Assembly (NCBI GenBank): GCA_018607835.1
Contig: JABBAS010000012.1
Location: forward strand, 1-52,288
Source of the DNA: Methylobacillus sp.
GTDB lineage: Bacteria > Pseudomonadota > Gammaproteobacteria > Burkholderiales > Burkholderiaceae_C
DNA length: 52,288 nucleotides
Reading direction: 5' to 3'
Part shown: in pieces, positions 17,192-26,373 of the stretch
Numbering within the stretch: position 1 is the stretch's first letter
How the letters are laid out: each line of letters begins with the position of its first letter
The notes under the pieces: generated by a model
Told to the model about the DNA's origin: nothing
The model's input: only the letters and a program-made list of their open reading frames with translations
Databases searched by the model: none
Made by a program: the position numbers and the translations under genes

Positions 17192-17545
17192 ATGGGATTG
17201 AGTACACACGTTTTGGACACCATGCATGGTTGTCCTGCTGCTGGGATGGCGGTCACCTTACTGGCTACCGACGGGGCGACCGCCCAAGTTTTGAAGCAGT
17301 TCGTGCTCAACGCCGATGGTCGAAACCCCGATGGTCTGCTGATTGATCATGCGGCGCTTCGTCCCGGTACCTACCGCTTCGAGTTCGATGTGGCGGGCTA
17401 TTTCGAGGCACGTGGCGTTGACTTGCCAAAACCCAATTTTCTGAACCGGGTGGGCATTGACTTTGGCGTTGCACAAGCGGACGCGCATTACCACGTGCCG
17501 CTGTTGGTGAGCCCTTGGAGTTATTCGACCTACCGGGGAAGTTAA
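17192..17545 (+). CDS. uraH: 5-hydroxyisourate hydrolase, 117 aa
   Basis: Transthyretin-like enzyme that hydrolyses 5-hydroxyisourate to OHCU, the substrate of UraD. The family start LSTHVLDTMHGCPAAGM and the C-terminal signature YRGS are both present, and length is typical. ATG 17192 has a strong GAGAGGAAAG ribosome site at 17176-17185. A TTG six codons upstream would overlap that site and is rejected. There is no signal peptide, so it is cytoplasmic. It is transcribed divergently from the gntR-puuE operon under the shared palindrome. Its own substrate source, a urate oxidase, is not in the window. Confidence 0.93.
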   Translation: MGLSTHVLDTMHGCPAAGMAVTLLATDGATAQVLKQFVLNADGRNPDGLLIDHAALRPGTYRFEFDVAGYFEARGVDLPKPNFLNRVGIDFGVAQADAHYHVPLLVSPWSYSTYRGS

Positions 17546-17564
17546 GACCCTCAGACCTGCAACG

Positions 17565-17589
17565 CGCGACCCCACGTTTTGGTGTCGCG
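17565..17589. terminator. stem-loop between uraH and the TonB-like gene
   Basis: CGCGACCCC and GGTGTCGCG pair over nine positions with one mismatch around a 7-nt loop, in the 45-bp gap between convergent genes. On the plus strand it is followed by GTTATTT, a weak U-tract, so it probably ends the uraH transcript. Confidence 0.5.
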
Positions 17590-17590
17590 G

Positions 17591-18151
17591 TTATTTGCCG
17601 CGTTGTCCCTCGGTCAGGGTCGCCAGTTGAAACAGGCCTGACTGGTCATAAAGCCACACATCGGTGTACACCACGCCTGGCATGTGTATGGGGGCTGGGT
17701 AGGGCGCAGCCTGTTTTGCTATGCGCTCAATGTCGGCCATGATGTCCGGGCGGTGCCAAGGCGCACGCACCCAGCGCGAGGTGACGAATTCGCCGAGGCT
17801 GTCAATGTGAACCTCAAAGACGGCGACGGACGCAATGAGCGGCGGCAACCGGCCTTTGTAGATGCGTGTGGGGTAGGTGCGATAGAGATGCTCGGCGGCA
17901 TCTCGGCGGTAATCCAACGGCGTGGTCGCGGTTGATGAAAAGTCGGGGCTGGGCTGTGGGGCTGGTTCAGCCAAGACAGGCGCTGATACGGCTAGCTCGG
18001 TGACGGGCGTGGCAACGGTTTGGCTGCCGGCCGCGCCGGCTGCCACCACGAGTGCCATGCAGATTGCGACGGCGTTAAGACCCCGAGGACGCAGCGAGCT
18101 GGCCCTATGCACAGGGCGGCGCGGCATGAGGTTGAGGGACGTGTCGGTCAA
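17591..18151 (-). CDS. small TonB C-terminal-domain-like protein, 186 aa
   Basis: An envelope protein with one hydrophobic segment near residues 26-44 (LNAVAICMALVVAAGAAG), either a signal anchor or signal peptide. A short Pro/Ala-rich linker (VLAEPAPQPSPDFSS) and a C-terminal domain with a TonB-like pattern follow (AVFEVHIDSLGEFVTSRWVRAPWHRPDIMADIERIAKQAAPYPAP). It lacks the long Pro-Lys spacer of true TonB and has no ExbB/ExbD neighbours, so it may not energise transport. Inserted between uraH and xdhA, it could be a neutral passenger or serve the same pathway. The function is unknown. Confidence 0.7.
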   Translation of the reverse strand: MTDTSLNLMPRRPVHRASSLRPRGLNAVAICMALVVAAGAAGSQTVATPVTELAVSAPVLAEPAPQPSPDFSSTATTPLDYRRDAAEHLYRTYPTRIYKGRLPPLIASVAVFEVHIDSLGEFVTSRWVRAPWHRPDIMADIERIAKQAAPYPAPIHMPGVVYTDVWLYDQSGLFQLATLTEGQRGK

Positions 18152-18496
18152 AAAGGGTGGGCATCACATGTTTAGAGCGGCGGCCGATCGCAAAATGCAC
18201 AACGCACAATGCAAAACGCGAGATACAGAGCGTACCGCGCAAAAGTGTAACTGTTGTCAACGGTATATGGTTAAAAAGCCGGGCGTGTTGGCTTGTTGGT
18301 TGCGTACTTATGGCTGACTTTTGCGTGGACCCATCCGGTGGTGAGTCCGTACGTCGACCGGCCACGGCCGTTTTTTGCTCTGATAGCGTCAAGTCTTCGC
18401 TAAAATGATGTGCATTCCCCAACAGCCAGATGCGCCCACCGCAAAGCGAGGGTGTCGACGGCTCGTTTTTTATTTTGCTGTTTTCGGACCCCATGC
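18152..18496. promoter_or_regulatory. 345-bp divergent intergenic region upstream of xdhA
   Basis: No gene is seen in it. It must hold the promoters for xdhABC (plus) and the TonB-like gene (minus). On the minus strand a TTGACA-like box (complement of TGTCAA near 18255) could serve the TonB-like gene. On the plus strand TAAAAT at 18401-18406 is a candidate -10 for xdhA. CGGCCACGGCCG followed by six T (around 18365-18378) looks terminator-like, but its loop would be only 2 nt. A run of short GCACAA/GCAAAA direct motifs lies near 18196-18225. No copy of the GntR palindrome is present. Confidence 0.4.
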
Positions 18497-19981
18497 ATGA
18501 CACAAGTTACCAACACCGTTCGTTTTGTTCTCGACGGTGAGATCATGGAGGCGCAAGGCGTGCGTCGAACGACCACCGTCTTGGACTATTTGCGCGACGA
18601 TATTCAGCGCACAGGTACGAAAGAGGGTTGTGCCGAAGGGGACTGCGGTGCCTGCGTGATCATGGTCGGCGAGCTGAATGCAGCGGGCACAGGCATTGAT
18701 TACAAGCCCGTGAACAGTTGCATACAGTTGCTGCCCGCGTTGGACGGCAAATCGCTGAAGACGGTGGAAAGTCTCAAGCGTGCGGACGGTAGTCTGCACC
18801 CCGTACAGTCCGCAATGGTTGACTGCCACGGCTCGCAGTGCGGCTTTTGTACGCCTGGTATCGTGATGAGCCTGACCAACATGGTGCAGACCAATACCAG
18901 CCCAACACGCAGCGATGTGGCGAACGCTCTGAGCGGCAATCTGTGCCGTTGCACGGGTTACATCCCCATTATTGACGCGGCCTTGAAGGCCTGCAGTCAA
19001 CCCGTGGCAGCTTTGAAAGTGGACGACCAGGCCGATATTCCCCTCCTGAATGAGATTCGTCGCCCGCAGCACCCCACGCTCAGTTTGGATGGTGACATTG
19101 TGGTGCAACCCGTTGTCCGGACGCGCAAAGGCAGTGAGTTTGTGTCGCCCTCAACCGTCGATGAGGTGGCGGCTTACTTGACCTCGTTTCCGGATGCCAA
19201 GTTGCTCGCGGGCAGCACCGAGTTTGGCTTGCAGGTAAATAAGCAGTTCTTACGTCCAAAAAATATTTGCTATCTGGGCAATGTGACGTCGTTGGGGGAG
19301 GTCTCCGAGACGGCGCAGGCTTGGACCATTGGCGCGGCGGTGCCGTTAGCGACTGTCGAGGTGTTGGTGAAGAACGCCTACCCCGATTTTTCTGAGGTGT
19401 TGCGTCGTTTCGGCTCACCACCCATTCGCTCCACTGCCACGCTGGCTGGCAACATCGTGAATGGCTCGCCCATCGGTGACACCATGCCTTGCCTGATGGC
19501 TTTGGGCGCCACGCTGACCCTGCGCAAAGGCGCGGCCACCCGCAGTGTTGCGCTGCAAGATTTTTACACGGGCATGAAGCAGAGCGTTTTGCAAGCAGGT
19601 GAGTTTGTAACGGCGGTGGTACTGCCTAAACCCACGGCCAAACAGGTGTTCCGCGCGCACAAAATTTCCAAGCGATTTGAGCAAGACATTTCAGCAACGT
19701 GTTGTGCCGTCGCTTTTAGCCTGAACGGTGATGTCATGACGGATGTGCGCATCGCCTACAACGGCCTGGCACCATCGCCTTGCCGTGCCCCGAAGCTGGA
19801 GGCCGTCCTTGAGGGTAAAAACGCAGCCCAAGTGACGGCAGACGCCTTGGATGCCGCCATTGCCGCAAGCTTTACTGCGCGCGATGGCTTGCGTGCAACC
19901 TGGGCCTACCGCTCATTGGTTGCCCGTAATTTGGTCATGCAATTTGTTGAAGAAGCTGCCACGTCAGCACAGGAGGCCTAA
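18497..19981 (+). CDS. xdhA: xanthine dehydrogenase small subunit (2Fe-2S and FAD), 494 aa
   Basis: Electron-transfer subunit of xanthine dehydrogenase. The plant-type 2Fe-2S domain has C45, C50 and C53 (GCAEGDCGAC). The second 2Fe-2S domain has CGFC at 115-118 and CRC at 150-152. From about residue 210 the FAD-binding domain follows with LLAGSTEFGL and RSTATLAGNIVNGSPIGDTMP, then the CO-dehydrogenase flavoprotein C-terminal domain. I chose ATG 18497 (MTQVTNTVRFVLDGE), since conserved sequence begins there. The upstream in-frame extension is not XDH-like. It is first of xdhABC; xdhB begins 3 bp after the stop, with its ribosome site AGGAGG inside xdhA. Confidence 0.95.
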   Translation: MTQVTNTVRFVLDGEIMEAQGVRRTTTVLDYLRDDIQRTGTKEGCAEGDCGACVIMVGELNAAGTGIDYKPVNSCIQLLPALDGKSLKTVESLKRADGSLHPVQSAMVDCHGSQCGFCTPGIVMSLTNMVQTNTSPTRSDVANALSGNLCRCTGYIPIIDAALKACSQPVAALKVDDQADIPLLNEIRRPQHPTLSLDGDIVVQPVVRTRKGSEFVSPSTVDEVAAYLTSFPDAKLLAGSTEFGLQVNKQFLRPKNICYLGNVTSLGEVSETAQAWTIGAAVPLATVEVLVKNAYPDFSEVLRRFGSPPIRSTATLAGNIVNGSPIGDTMPCLMALGATLTLRKGAATRSVALQDFYTGMKQSVLQAGEFVTAVVLPKPTAKQVFRAHKISKRFEQDISATCCAVAFSLNGDVMTDVRIAYNGLAPSPCRAPKLEAVLEGKNAAQVTADALDAAIAASFTARDGLRATWAYRSLVARNLVMQFVEEAATSAQEA

Positions 19982-19984
19982 GCC

Positions 19985-22339
19985 ATGAACGCACCGACAG
20001 ACATCAAAGCCCTCTTGACCGCTGGCCAACAAGGCAAAGAGTTAATTCACGAGTCCGCGCATCTGCACGTGACTGGCGAGGCGGACTATACCGATGACAT
20101 CCCTGAGCACCGTGGCACGGTTTACGCCGCCATTATCAAGTCCCCCGTGGCGCACGGAGAGTTAATCGGCGAGGGTGTGGATCGCGAGGCGATTTTGGCG
20201 ATGCACGGGGTGATTGCGGTGTTTACTGCGAAAGATATTCCTGGCGAAAACAACTGCGGCCCGATCATTCATGACGACCCTTTCTTGGCTGAAGGTACCG
20301 TTCAGTTCATTGGCCAGCCGGTAGCGGTGGTGGTGGCGCGTGACATGTTGTATGCGCGTGAGGCCGCGTTTAACGCCCAGGTCACGGTCAAGGAGCTCCC
20401 GGCCATCTTGACTATCGATGATGCGATGGCGGCACAACAATTTGTCATGCCCCCCAAAGGCATCACACGCGGAGATCCCGCGGGCGTGATGGCCAAGGCG
20501 CCTCGCCGTTTGCAAGGGGTGACCGAGTGTGGTCAGCAAGAGCAGTTTTATCTTGAGGGCCATATCAGCTATGCGGTCCCACGTGAAGACGGGCAACTCA
20601 CACTGTATGTGTCTACCCAACACCCAGACGGCAACCAACGGGAGGCCGCTGCGGCGCTGAACCTGACCACGGCAGATGTGGAGGTCATTTGTCGTCGTAT
20701 GGGCGGTGCGTTCGGTGGCAAGGAAGGCAATGCCAGCATCTTCTCGCAAAGCGCGGCCTTGGCAGCGCACAAGCTAAAGCGCCCAGTCAAGTTGCGAGTG
20801 AATCGCGACGACGACATGATGATCACGGGAAAACGTCACGACTTCCGATTGGCGTATGACATTGGCTTTGACGACGAGGGCCATATTTTGGCCGCCGACT
20901 TTGAGTTGGCGTCGCGCTGTGGTTATAGCTGTGACTTCTCAGGCCCTGTGAATGACCGTGCGGTCTTGCACATTGACAACTGCTATTACCTGCCCAACCT
21001 GCACATCATTAGCCACCGCTGTAAGACCAACACGCAGAGCGCCACCGCGTTTCGTGGTTTTGGCGGCCCCCAGGGTATGTTTGGCATTGAGACGGTGATC
21101 GAAGAAATCGCAACCACGCTGGGTAAAGATCCCGTGGAGATTCGACTCAAGAATCTGTACCGCGATCCGTCGGTGTCTGGCGACGCTCAAAGCATGGTCA
21201 CTCAGTATGGGCAAACCATTGAGGACTTCGTGGCAGACAAAGTCATTGACCAGCTGTTGAACGAAAGTAAGTATTACGCGCGTCGTCAAGAGGTAGCGGC
21301 CTTCAATGCAAACAGCCGTTATCGCAAGCGCGGTTTGTCCTTGGTGCCCTTGAAATTTGGTATCTCGTTTACGGCGACCATGCTGAATCAGGGTGGTGCG
21401 TTGGTGAACATATACATGGATGGCTCCGTGGTCGTGAACCACGGTGGTACGGAGATGGGGCAGGGCCTCAATACCAAAATGGCGCAGGTTGCGACCGACG
21501 CGCTGGGCGTTGACTTTAAGTTGGTTCGCGTCACAGCAACCGATACGCAAAAGGTGCCCAATGCGTCTGCAACCGCAGCGTCCAGTGGTGCCGACATCAA
21601 CGGCGCAGCCGTTGCCAACGCCTGTGGCCCATTGCGTGAACGTTTGCAAGCGGTCGCTGCGAATATGTTGGGCTGTGAGCCCAGCAACGTCCGCATCGAA
21701 GGCGGCCAAGCGATGCGTGCCGACGGCAGCTCTGACCAAGTGGTTGCATGGAAAGACCTCGCCAAGCAGGCGTGGTTGGACCGCGTAAGCCTGAGCTCCA
21801 GCGGCTTCTACATGACGCCTGACATTGCCTACGACTTCATGACCTTGCAGGGCAAGGCGTTCTATTATTTCTGCTACGGCGCAGCGGTTACGGAAACAGA
21901 AATTGACACCCGCACCGGCGAGTGGTGGCTGACAGGCGTGGACATCGTGCACGACGCGGGTCAGTCCATCAACCCCGCCATTGACAAGGGTCAGATCGAG
22001 GGTGCCTACGTGCAGGGCATGGGTTGGCTCACGATGGAAGAGATTATTTGGGACAAAAAGGGCAAGTTGTTGACCCATGGCCCCAGCACCTACAAGATCC
22101 CGGTGGCGGGTGACATTCCCTCGCATTTCAATGTGTCGTTCTTTGCCAATCAAAACGTCAAGCCTACGCCGTTCCGCAGCAAAGCGGTGGGCGAGCCGCC
22201 ACTCATGCTCGCGCTGTCCGCCTACTTCTCACTGCGGGATGCGGTGGGTGCCGTGGCACCGGGCAAGGTGGTTCAAATGGATGCGCCTGCCACGCCCGAG
22301 TGCGTGCTGATGGCTTGCGAGGCGATCAAGCGCGCCTAA
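19985..22339 (+). CDS. xdhB: xanthine dehydrogenase large (molybdopterin) subunit, 784 aa
   Basis: Catalytic subunit that hydroxylates hypoxanthine and xanthine to urate at the Mo-MPT centre. It starts with the XDH-type GEADYTDDIPEHRGTVYAAII. It carries GGAFGGKEGNAS, the substrate-binding arginine in TAFRGFGGPQGM (Arg357), GTEMGQGLNTKM, and the catalytic glutamate in AVGEPPLML (Glu737). These are the signatures of genuine xanthine dehydrogenases, unlike the paralogue at 23956. Length matches bacterial XdhB. Cofactor loading is expected from the next gene, xdhC, whose start lies 4 bp beyond the stop. Confidence 0.96.
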   Translation: MNAPTDIKALLTAGQQGKELIHESAHLHVTGEADYTDDIPEHRGTVYAAIIKSPVAHGELIGEGVDREAILAMHGVIAVFTAKDIPGENNCGPIIHDDPFLAEGTVQFIGQPVAVVVARDMLYAREAAFNAQVTVKELPAILTIDDAMAAQQFVMPPKGITRGDPAGVMAKAPRRLQGVTECGQQEQFYLEGHISYAVPREDGQLTLYVSTQHPDGNQREAAAALNLTTADVEVICRRMGGAFGGKEGNASIFSQSAALAAHKLKRPVKLRVNRDDDMMITGKRHDFRLAYDIGFDDEGHILAADFELASRCGYSCDFSGPVNDRAVLHIDNCYYLPNLHIISHRCKTNTQSATAFRGFGGPQGMFGIETVIEEIATTLGKDPVEIRLKNLYRDPSVSGDAQSMVTQYGQTIEDFVADKVIDQLLNESKYYARRQEVAAFNANSRYRKRGLSLVPLKFGISFTATMLNQGGALVNIYMDGSVVVNHGGTEMGQGLNTKMAQVATDALGVDFKLVRVTATDTQKVPNASATAASSGADINGAAVANACGPLRERLQAVAANMLGCEPSNVRIEGGQAMRADGSSDQVVAWKDLAKQAWLDRVSLSSSGFYMTPDIAYDFMTLQGKAFYYFCYGAAVTETEIDTRTGEWWLTGVDIVHDAGQSINPAIDKGQIEGAYVQGMGWLTMEEIIWDKKGKLLTHGPSTYKIPVAGDIPSHFNVSFFANQNVKPTPFRSKAVGEPPLMLALSAYFSLRDAVGAVAPGKVVQMDAPATPECVLMACEAIKRA

Positions 22340-22343
22340 CGCA

Positions 22344-23207
22344 GTGATCGCCAATGACCTTGCGCGTGCGCGTGCCCTGCTTGGCACCTGCACCCTCGTG
22401 GTGGTGCGTGTGGGGCAGGTGCAGGGGTCTGTACCGCGTGAAACGGGGGCATGGATGGTGGTATCCACGGACCACGTCATAGGCACCATTGGTGGCGGGC
22501 GATTGGAGTGGGATGCCATTGCGTACGCGCGGCATTTTATGGCCGGTGTGCGTCAGCCAACGGGGGCTGCCAACACGCCACTTTCCGACGCGTCTCTGAC
22601 GGATAGTAAACACTTCAAGCTCGGCCCGTCCTTGGGGCAGTGTTGTGGCGGGGCGCTGGATATTCTGTTTGAAACCATTCCCGCCACCTTGACGCCTGAG
22701 CGGCAGGCCCAGTGGCTGCAGGCCCTTGATGTGCCTCGCCAACCCATCGCCTTGTTTGGCGGTGGTCACGTGGGACACGCCCTTGAGATGGCGATGCGGG
22801 CATTGCCCTTTGACCTGTTCTGGGTGGATAGCCGCGACGGTATCTTTCCCGATGACCTACCCCCGCATGTGCTGGCCGAGCACTCTAGCCCCGTGCACGA
22901 TGCGGTGGCTGATATCAAGCCAGGCGCATGGGTCTTGATCATGAGCTTTAGCCATGCAGAGGACTTAGACGTGCTCCTCGCCTGCCTCGCGCGTCAGCGG
23001 GCCCACGGTGACCTACCATTTATTGGGCTTATCGGTAGCGCCACCAAGTGGGCGAGCTTTTCCAGCCGCGCTCGCGCCAGAGGCTTCACGCCGTCCGAGC
23101 TCGATCACATCACCTGTCCCATTGGTCTACCGGGCATCGCGGGGAAAGAGCCCGCGGTCATCGCCGCGAGCGTGGTGGCCCAGCTCTTGGGCTTGCGCGC
23201 AGCGTAA
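22344..23207 (+). CDS. xdhC: xanthine dehydrogenase accessory protein XdhC, 287 aa, GTG start
   Basis: Cytoplasmic chaperone that binds molybdenum cofactor and delivers its sulfurated form to XdhB. The XdhC/CoxI domain is at the N-terminus (VRVGQVQGSVPRETGAWMVV, GTIGGGRLEWDAI), and a Rossmann-like C-terminal domain contains LFGGGHVGHAL and GLIGSATKWASF. The start is GTG at 22344, tightly coupled to xdhB. About 280 residues is typical of the XDH-linked form. It is distinct in length and sequence from the second XdhC-family protein at 30079. Confidence 0.93.
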   Translation: MIANDLARARALLGTCTLVVVRVGQVQGSVPRETGAWMVVSTDHVIGTIGGGRLEWDAIAYARHFMAGVRQPTGAANTPLSDASLTDSKHFKLGPSLGQCCGGALDILFETIPATLTPERQAQWLQALDVPRQPIALFGGGHVGHALEMAMRALPFDLFWVDSRDGIFPDDLPPHVLAEHSSPVHDAVADIKPGAWVLIMSFSHAEDLDVLLACLARQRAHGDLPFIGLIGSATKWASFSSRARARGFTPSELDHITCPIGLPGIAGKEPAVIAASVVAQLLGLRAA

Positions 23208-23215
23208 GCTACGTA

Positions 23216-23339
23216 GCCACTTCCGCGTATTTTTAGTTCGCTTTGGGTAGGTTGCGGGGTTTCCCCTAGGTGCATATTTTGACGAGCGGCGCCATCATGG
23301 GGGAACATCCTCAAAATGGGGGTGTATCGCGGAAGTGGC
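23216..23339. other. 124-nt inverted-repeat element, possible structured RNA
   Basis: GCCACTTCCGCG (23216-23227) and its exact complement CGCGGAAGTGGC (23328-23339) enclose 100 bases between xdhC and the second Mo-enzyme operon. Inside, ATTTTGA (23276-23282) and TCAAAAT (23311-23317) also match exactly, and GGGG-TTT-CCCC (23256-23266) can form a local hairpin. Nested complementarities suggest a folded leader RNA. The 3' arm is followed at 23341 by TTTTT, so premature termination is possible. It could be a riboswitch-like leader, a long-loop terminator of xdhC, or a small mobile repeat. Confidence 0.5.
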
Positions 23340-23408
23340 GTTTTTGTCGCCCATCCAGCGGGCTATATTTGAAACCGCATTGTTTTTTGCTTACAGGAGA
23401 GACGAGAG

Positions 23409-23876
23409 ATGCAAGTGCAACTAACCGTTAATGGCAAAGCCGTTAAGGCCGACGTGCCGGATAACACCCTATTGGTCGAGATGCTGCGTGAAAATCTCAG
23501 CCTGACCGGGACGCACGTGGGCTGCGATACCTCTCAGTGCGGCGCATGTACCGTCATCATGAATGGCGACGCTGTGAAGTCATGTAGCGTTTTGGTCGCT
23601 CAGGCACAGGGCGCTAGCGTAGAAACCATTGAAGGCTTGGCCGAAGCCGACGGCACGCTGCACCCGATGCAAGCGGCCTTTAAAGAGTGTCACGGCCTGC
23701 AGTGCGGCTTCTGTACGCCCGGCATGGTCATGAGTGCAGTCGATCTCGTGAACAAGAATCCCAAGGTGAGCGAGGGCGAGATTCGCGACTGCCTGGAAGG
23801 CAACATTTGCCGTTGCACGGGCTATCAAAATATCGTTAAAGCCGTCGCCATGGGACGCGACAACATGGTCGGCTGA
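23409..23876 (+). CDS. 2Fe-2S small subunit of a CO-dehydrogenase-family Mo hydroxylase (CoxS-like), 155 aa
   Basis: Iron-sulfur subunit with two clusters. The plant-type cluster has C39, C44 and C47 ([10 protein letters not shown]) plus a later Cys in DAVKSC. The second has [13 protein letters not shown] and [14 protein letters not shown]. It passes electrons from the Mo site to the flavin subunit. Length is typical of CoxS/QorS-type separate subunits. There is a strong purine-rich ribosome site just before the ATG. It is first of a seven-gene Mo-hydroxylase operon on the plus strand, behind the inverted-repeat element. Confidence 0.93.
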   Translation: MQVQLTVNGKAVKADVPDNTLLVEMLRENLSLTGTHVGCDTSQCGACTVIMNGDAVKSCSVLVAQAQGASVETIEGLAEADGTLHPMQAAFKECHGLQCGFCTPGMVMSAVDLVNKNPKVSEGEIRDCLEGNICRCTGYQNIVKAVAMGRDNMVG

Positions 23877-23898
23877 GCGCTGGCTGCATCGATTTGTT

Positions 23899-23934
23899 AA
23901 GCCGTTGGGATGCATAGCGGCTTGCCTGTTTTTT
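23899..23934 (+). terminator. stem-loop plus T-run between the small and large subunit genes
   Basis: AAGCCG (23899-23904) and CGGCTT (23918-23923) form a 6-bp stem. After 5 further bases (GCCTG) comes a run of six T. It sits in the 79-bp gap before the large subunit. It may be a partial terminator that sets subunit stoichiometry. The evidence is weak because the stem is short and the T-run is offset. Confidence 0.3.
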
Positions 23935-23955
23935 GACCATTGAGGAGTTTTCATC

Positions 23956-26331
23956 ATGGGTGCTTCAGATTTTGCTAACTTGCCGCACATCGGCGAGTCT
24001 GTCCTGCGCAAAGAGGACGTTCGCTTCCTGACCGGTGCAGGTCAGTACACAGACGACATCAAAATTGCGAATCAAACGCAAGCGATATTCGTCCGATCAC
24101 CACACGCCCACGCCAACGTGAAGAGCGTAAATACCGAGCGCGCGCTGGCGATGCCAGGCGTGGTGGCGGTGTTTACTGGCAAGGACATCGACGGAAAAAT
24201 GGGGGGGTTGCCCTGCGGTTGGTTGATCAATAACAGTGCGGATGGCACGCCCATGGCGGAGCCGCCACATCCTATCTTGGCGATCGACAAGGTGCGCTAC
24301 GTTGGCGACCATGTGGCCATGGTGGTGGCTGAAACGCTGCAACAAGCCAAAGACGCTGCGGAAGCGGTGGACGTGGTTTACGACGTGTTGCCCGCTTCCG
24401 TAAGCTGCGCGCAGGCCAAGGTCGGTGCGCCGTTGCACGCAGAGTCTGCTAACAACAACTGCTACAAGTGGGCGCTGGGCGATAAAAGCGCGGTGGACTC
24501 GGCCTTCCAGAGCGCGGCGCATGTGACGCGTCTCGATTTGGTGAATAACCGCTTGATACCCAATGCCATGGAGCCTCGCGCGGCCATCGGCCTGTATAAC
24601 CGTGCCAGTGACGAGTACACCCTGTACGTCGCCAATCAAAACCCACACGTTGAGCGCTTGTTAATGACGGCGTTCGTGCTCAGCTTGCCCGAGCACAAGG
24701 TGCGCGTTATTGCCCCAGACGTTGGCGGTGGTTTTGGATCCAAAATTTACCTGTACGCCGAAGACGTGGCGCTCACATGGGCCTCCAAGCAAATCAACCG
24801 CCCTATTAAGTGGACGGCGGATCGTGGCGAGGCTTTCTTGAGCGACGCCCATGGTCGTGACCACGTGAGCACGGCCGAGATGGCGATGGATAAGGACGGT
24901 AATTTTTTAGCGATGCGTGTGCACACGGATGCAAACTTGGGTGCGTATCTCTCGACATTCGCGACCGCTGTGCCCACCATCTTGTATGCGACATTGCTGG
25001 CAGGTCAATACACGACGCCTCAGATTTACGTCGAGGTTGATTCTTGGTTTACGAACACCGCGCCTGTCGATGCGTATCGTGGTGCAGGTCGTCCTGAGGC
25101 CACGTATTTGGTGGAACGCCTCGTGTCGCGTTGCGCGTGGGAGATGGGGTTGTCGCAAGCGGAAATCCGCAAGCGTAACTTCATTTCATCTTTCCCTTAC
25201 CAGACCCCAGTGGCGTTGCAGTACGACACGGGTGACTTCCATACCTTGATGGATAAGGCCAATAAACTCGGTGACGTTGATGGCTTCGAGGCACGAAAGA
25301 CCGCATCGGCGGCTAAGGGCTTGTTGCGTGGTATCGGCTACTCCAGCTATATCGAGGCGTGCGGCCTGGCTCCCAGTAATATCGCCGGTGCCTTGGGCGC
25401 GCGTGCGGGCTTGTTTGAGTGTGGCGAAGTGCGGGTTCACCCCACGGGTAGCGTGACGGTCTTTACCGGTTCGCATAGCCATGGTCAAGGCCACGAGACC
25501 ACGTTTGCACAAGTCGTTGCTGCCCGTTTGGGTATTGAGGTGGATCAAGTTGATATCGTGCACGGTGATACGGGGCGCGTACCGTTCGGTATGGGTACCT
25601 ACGGTTCGCGCTCGATTTCTGTGGGCGGTGCTGCCATCATGCTGGCGCTCGATAAGATTGAAACCAAAGCCAAAAAAATCGCGGCCCACTTGCTGGAATC
25701 TAGCGATGCCGATATCGAGTTTGCCAACGGTGAATTCACGGTGAAGGGTACCGATAAAAAAGTACCTTTTGGGCAGGTTGCGCTCACCGCGTATGTGCCA
25801 CACAACTATCCTTTGGATAAGTTGGAGCCTGGTCTGAACGAGACGGCGTTTTACGACCCCACCAACTTCACGTTCCCAGCGGGCACCTATATTTGCGAGG
25901 TCGAAATTGACCCGGCCACCGGCACCACGCGCGTTGATTCATTCACAGCAGTGGATGACTTCGGAACCATCATCAACCCCATGATTGTGTTGGGACAGGT
26001 TCACGGCGGCTTGGCGCAAGGTATTGGTCAGGCATTGCTAGAGAATTGCGTCTACGACGAGGAGACTGGCCAGTTGCTGACGGGTAGCTTCATGGACTAC
26101 ACCATGCCACGCGCGGATGACTTCCCAGAGTTCAAGATTGACAACAACAGCACGCCATGTACCCATAACTCATTGGGTACCAAGGGCTGCGGTGAGGCGG
26201 GTGCCATTGGCTCACCGCCAGCAGTGATCAATGCGGTGCTTGATGCGCTGCGCGACGTCGGTGTGACGGACTTTGATATGCCTGCGTCGCCTGGCCGCGT
26301 TTGGGCAGCGATTCAGAAAGCAAAGGCCTAA
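23956..26331 (+). CDS. form II CO-dehydrogenase-like Mo hydroxylase large subunit (CoxL-like), 791 aa
   Basis: Molybdopterin catalytic subunit of the xanthine oxidase superfamily. It has [23 protein letters not shown] at the N-terminus, [17 protein letters not shown], the active-site loop AYRGAGR (residues 373-379), [14 protein letters not shown] and the catalytic Glu747 in [22 protein letters not shown] is the form II signature. True (form I) CO dehydrogenases have AYxCSFR with the Cu-binding Cys, so CO oxidation is unlikely here. Form II enzymes act on diverse heterocycles and aldehydes. The purine neighbourhood hints at a purine or related N-heterocycle (inference). A TTGAGGAG ribosome site precedes the ATG. 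Confidence 0.93.
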   Translation: MGASDFANLPHIGESVLRKEDVRFLTGAGQYTDDIKIANQTQAIFVRSPHAHANVKSVNTERALAMPGVVAVFTGKDIDGKMGGLPCGWLINNSADGTPMAEPPHPILAIDKVRYVGDHVAMVVAETLQQAKDAAEAVDVVYDVLPASVSCAQAKVGAPLHAESANNNCYKWALGDKSAVDSAFQSAAHVTRLDLVNNRLIPNAMEPRAAIGLYNRASDEYTLYVANQNPHVERLLMTAFVLSLPEHKVRVIAPDVGGGFGSKIYLYAEDVALTWASKQINRPIKWTADRGEAFLSDAHGRDHVSTAEMAMDKDGNFLAMRVHTDANLGAYLSTFATAVPTILYATLLAGQYTTPQIYVEVDSWFTNTAPVDAYRGAGRPEATYLVERLVSRCAWEMGLSQAEIRKRNFISSFPYQTPVALQYDTGDFHTLMDKANKLGDVDGFEARKTASAAKGLLRGIGYSSYIEACGLAPSNIAGALGARAGLFECGEVRVHPTGSVTVFTGSHSHGQGHETTFAQVVAARLGIEVDQVDIVHGDTGRVPFGMGTYGSRSISVGGAAIMLALDKIETKAKKIAAHLLESSDADIEFANGEFTVKGTDKKVPFGQVALTAYVPHNYPLDKLEPGLNETAFYDPTNFTFPAGTYICEVEIDPATGTTRVDSFTAVDDFGTIINPMIVLGQVHGGLAQGIGQALLENCVYDEETGQLLTGSFMDYTMPRADDFPEFKIDNNSTPCTHNSLGTKGCGEAGAIGSPPAVINAVLDALRDVGVTDFDMPASPGRVWAAIQKAKA

Positions 26332-26373
26332 GCGCCACGCCATCTCACAGCATTTACCAATTGGAGTAACAAT

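Noticed and set aside
18365-18378. Rho-independent terminator before xdhA (CGGCCACGGCCG plus six T)
   Set aside because: The arms leave a 2-nt loop and no gene on the plus strand ends there. It is kept only as a remark on the intergenic region.
20939-22153. Open frame of 404 codons on the minus strand inside xdhB
   Set aside because: It lies fully antisense to a clear xdhB with all catalytic motifs, has no ribosome site or recognisable domain, and such long antisense frames are common in GC-rich genes.
23956-26331. Calling the large subunit a true CO dehydrogenase (CoxL)
   Set aside because: The active-site loop is AYRGAGR, lacking the Cys of form I AYxCSFR that binds copper, so only the form II family name is justified.
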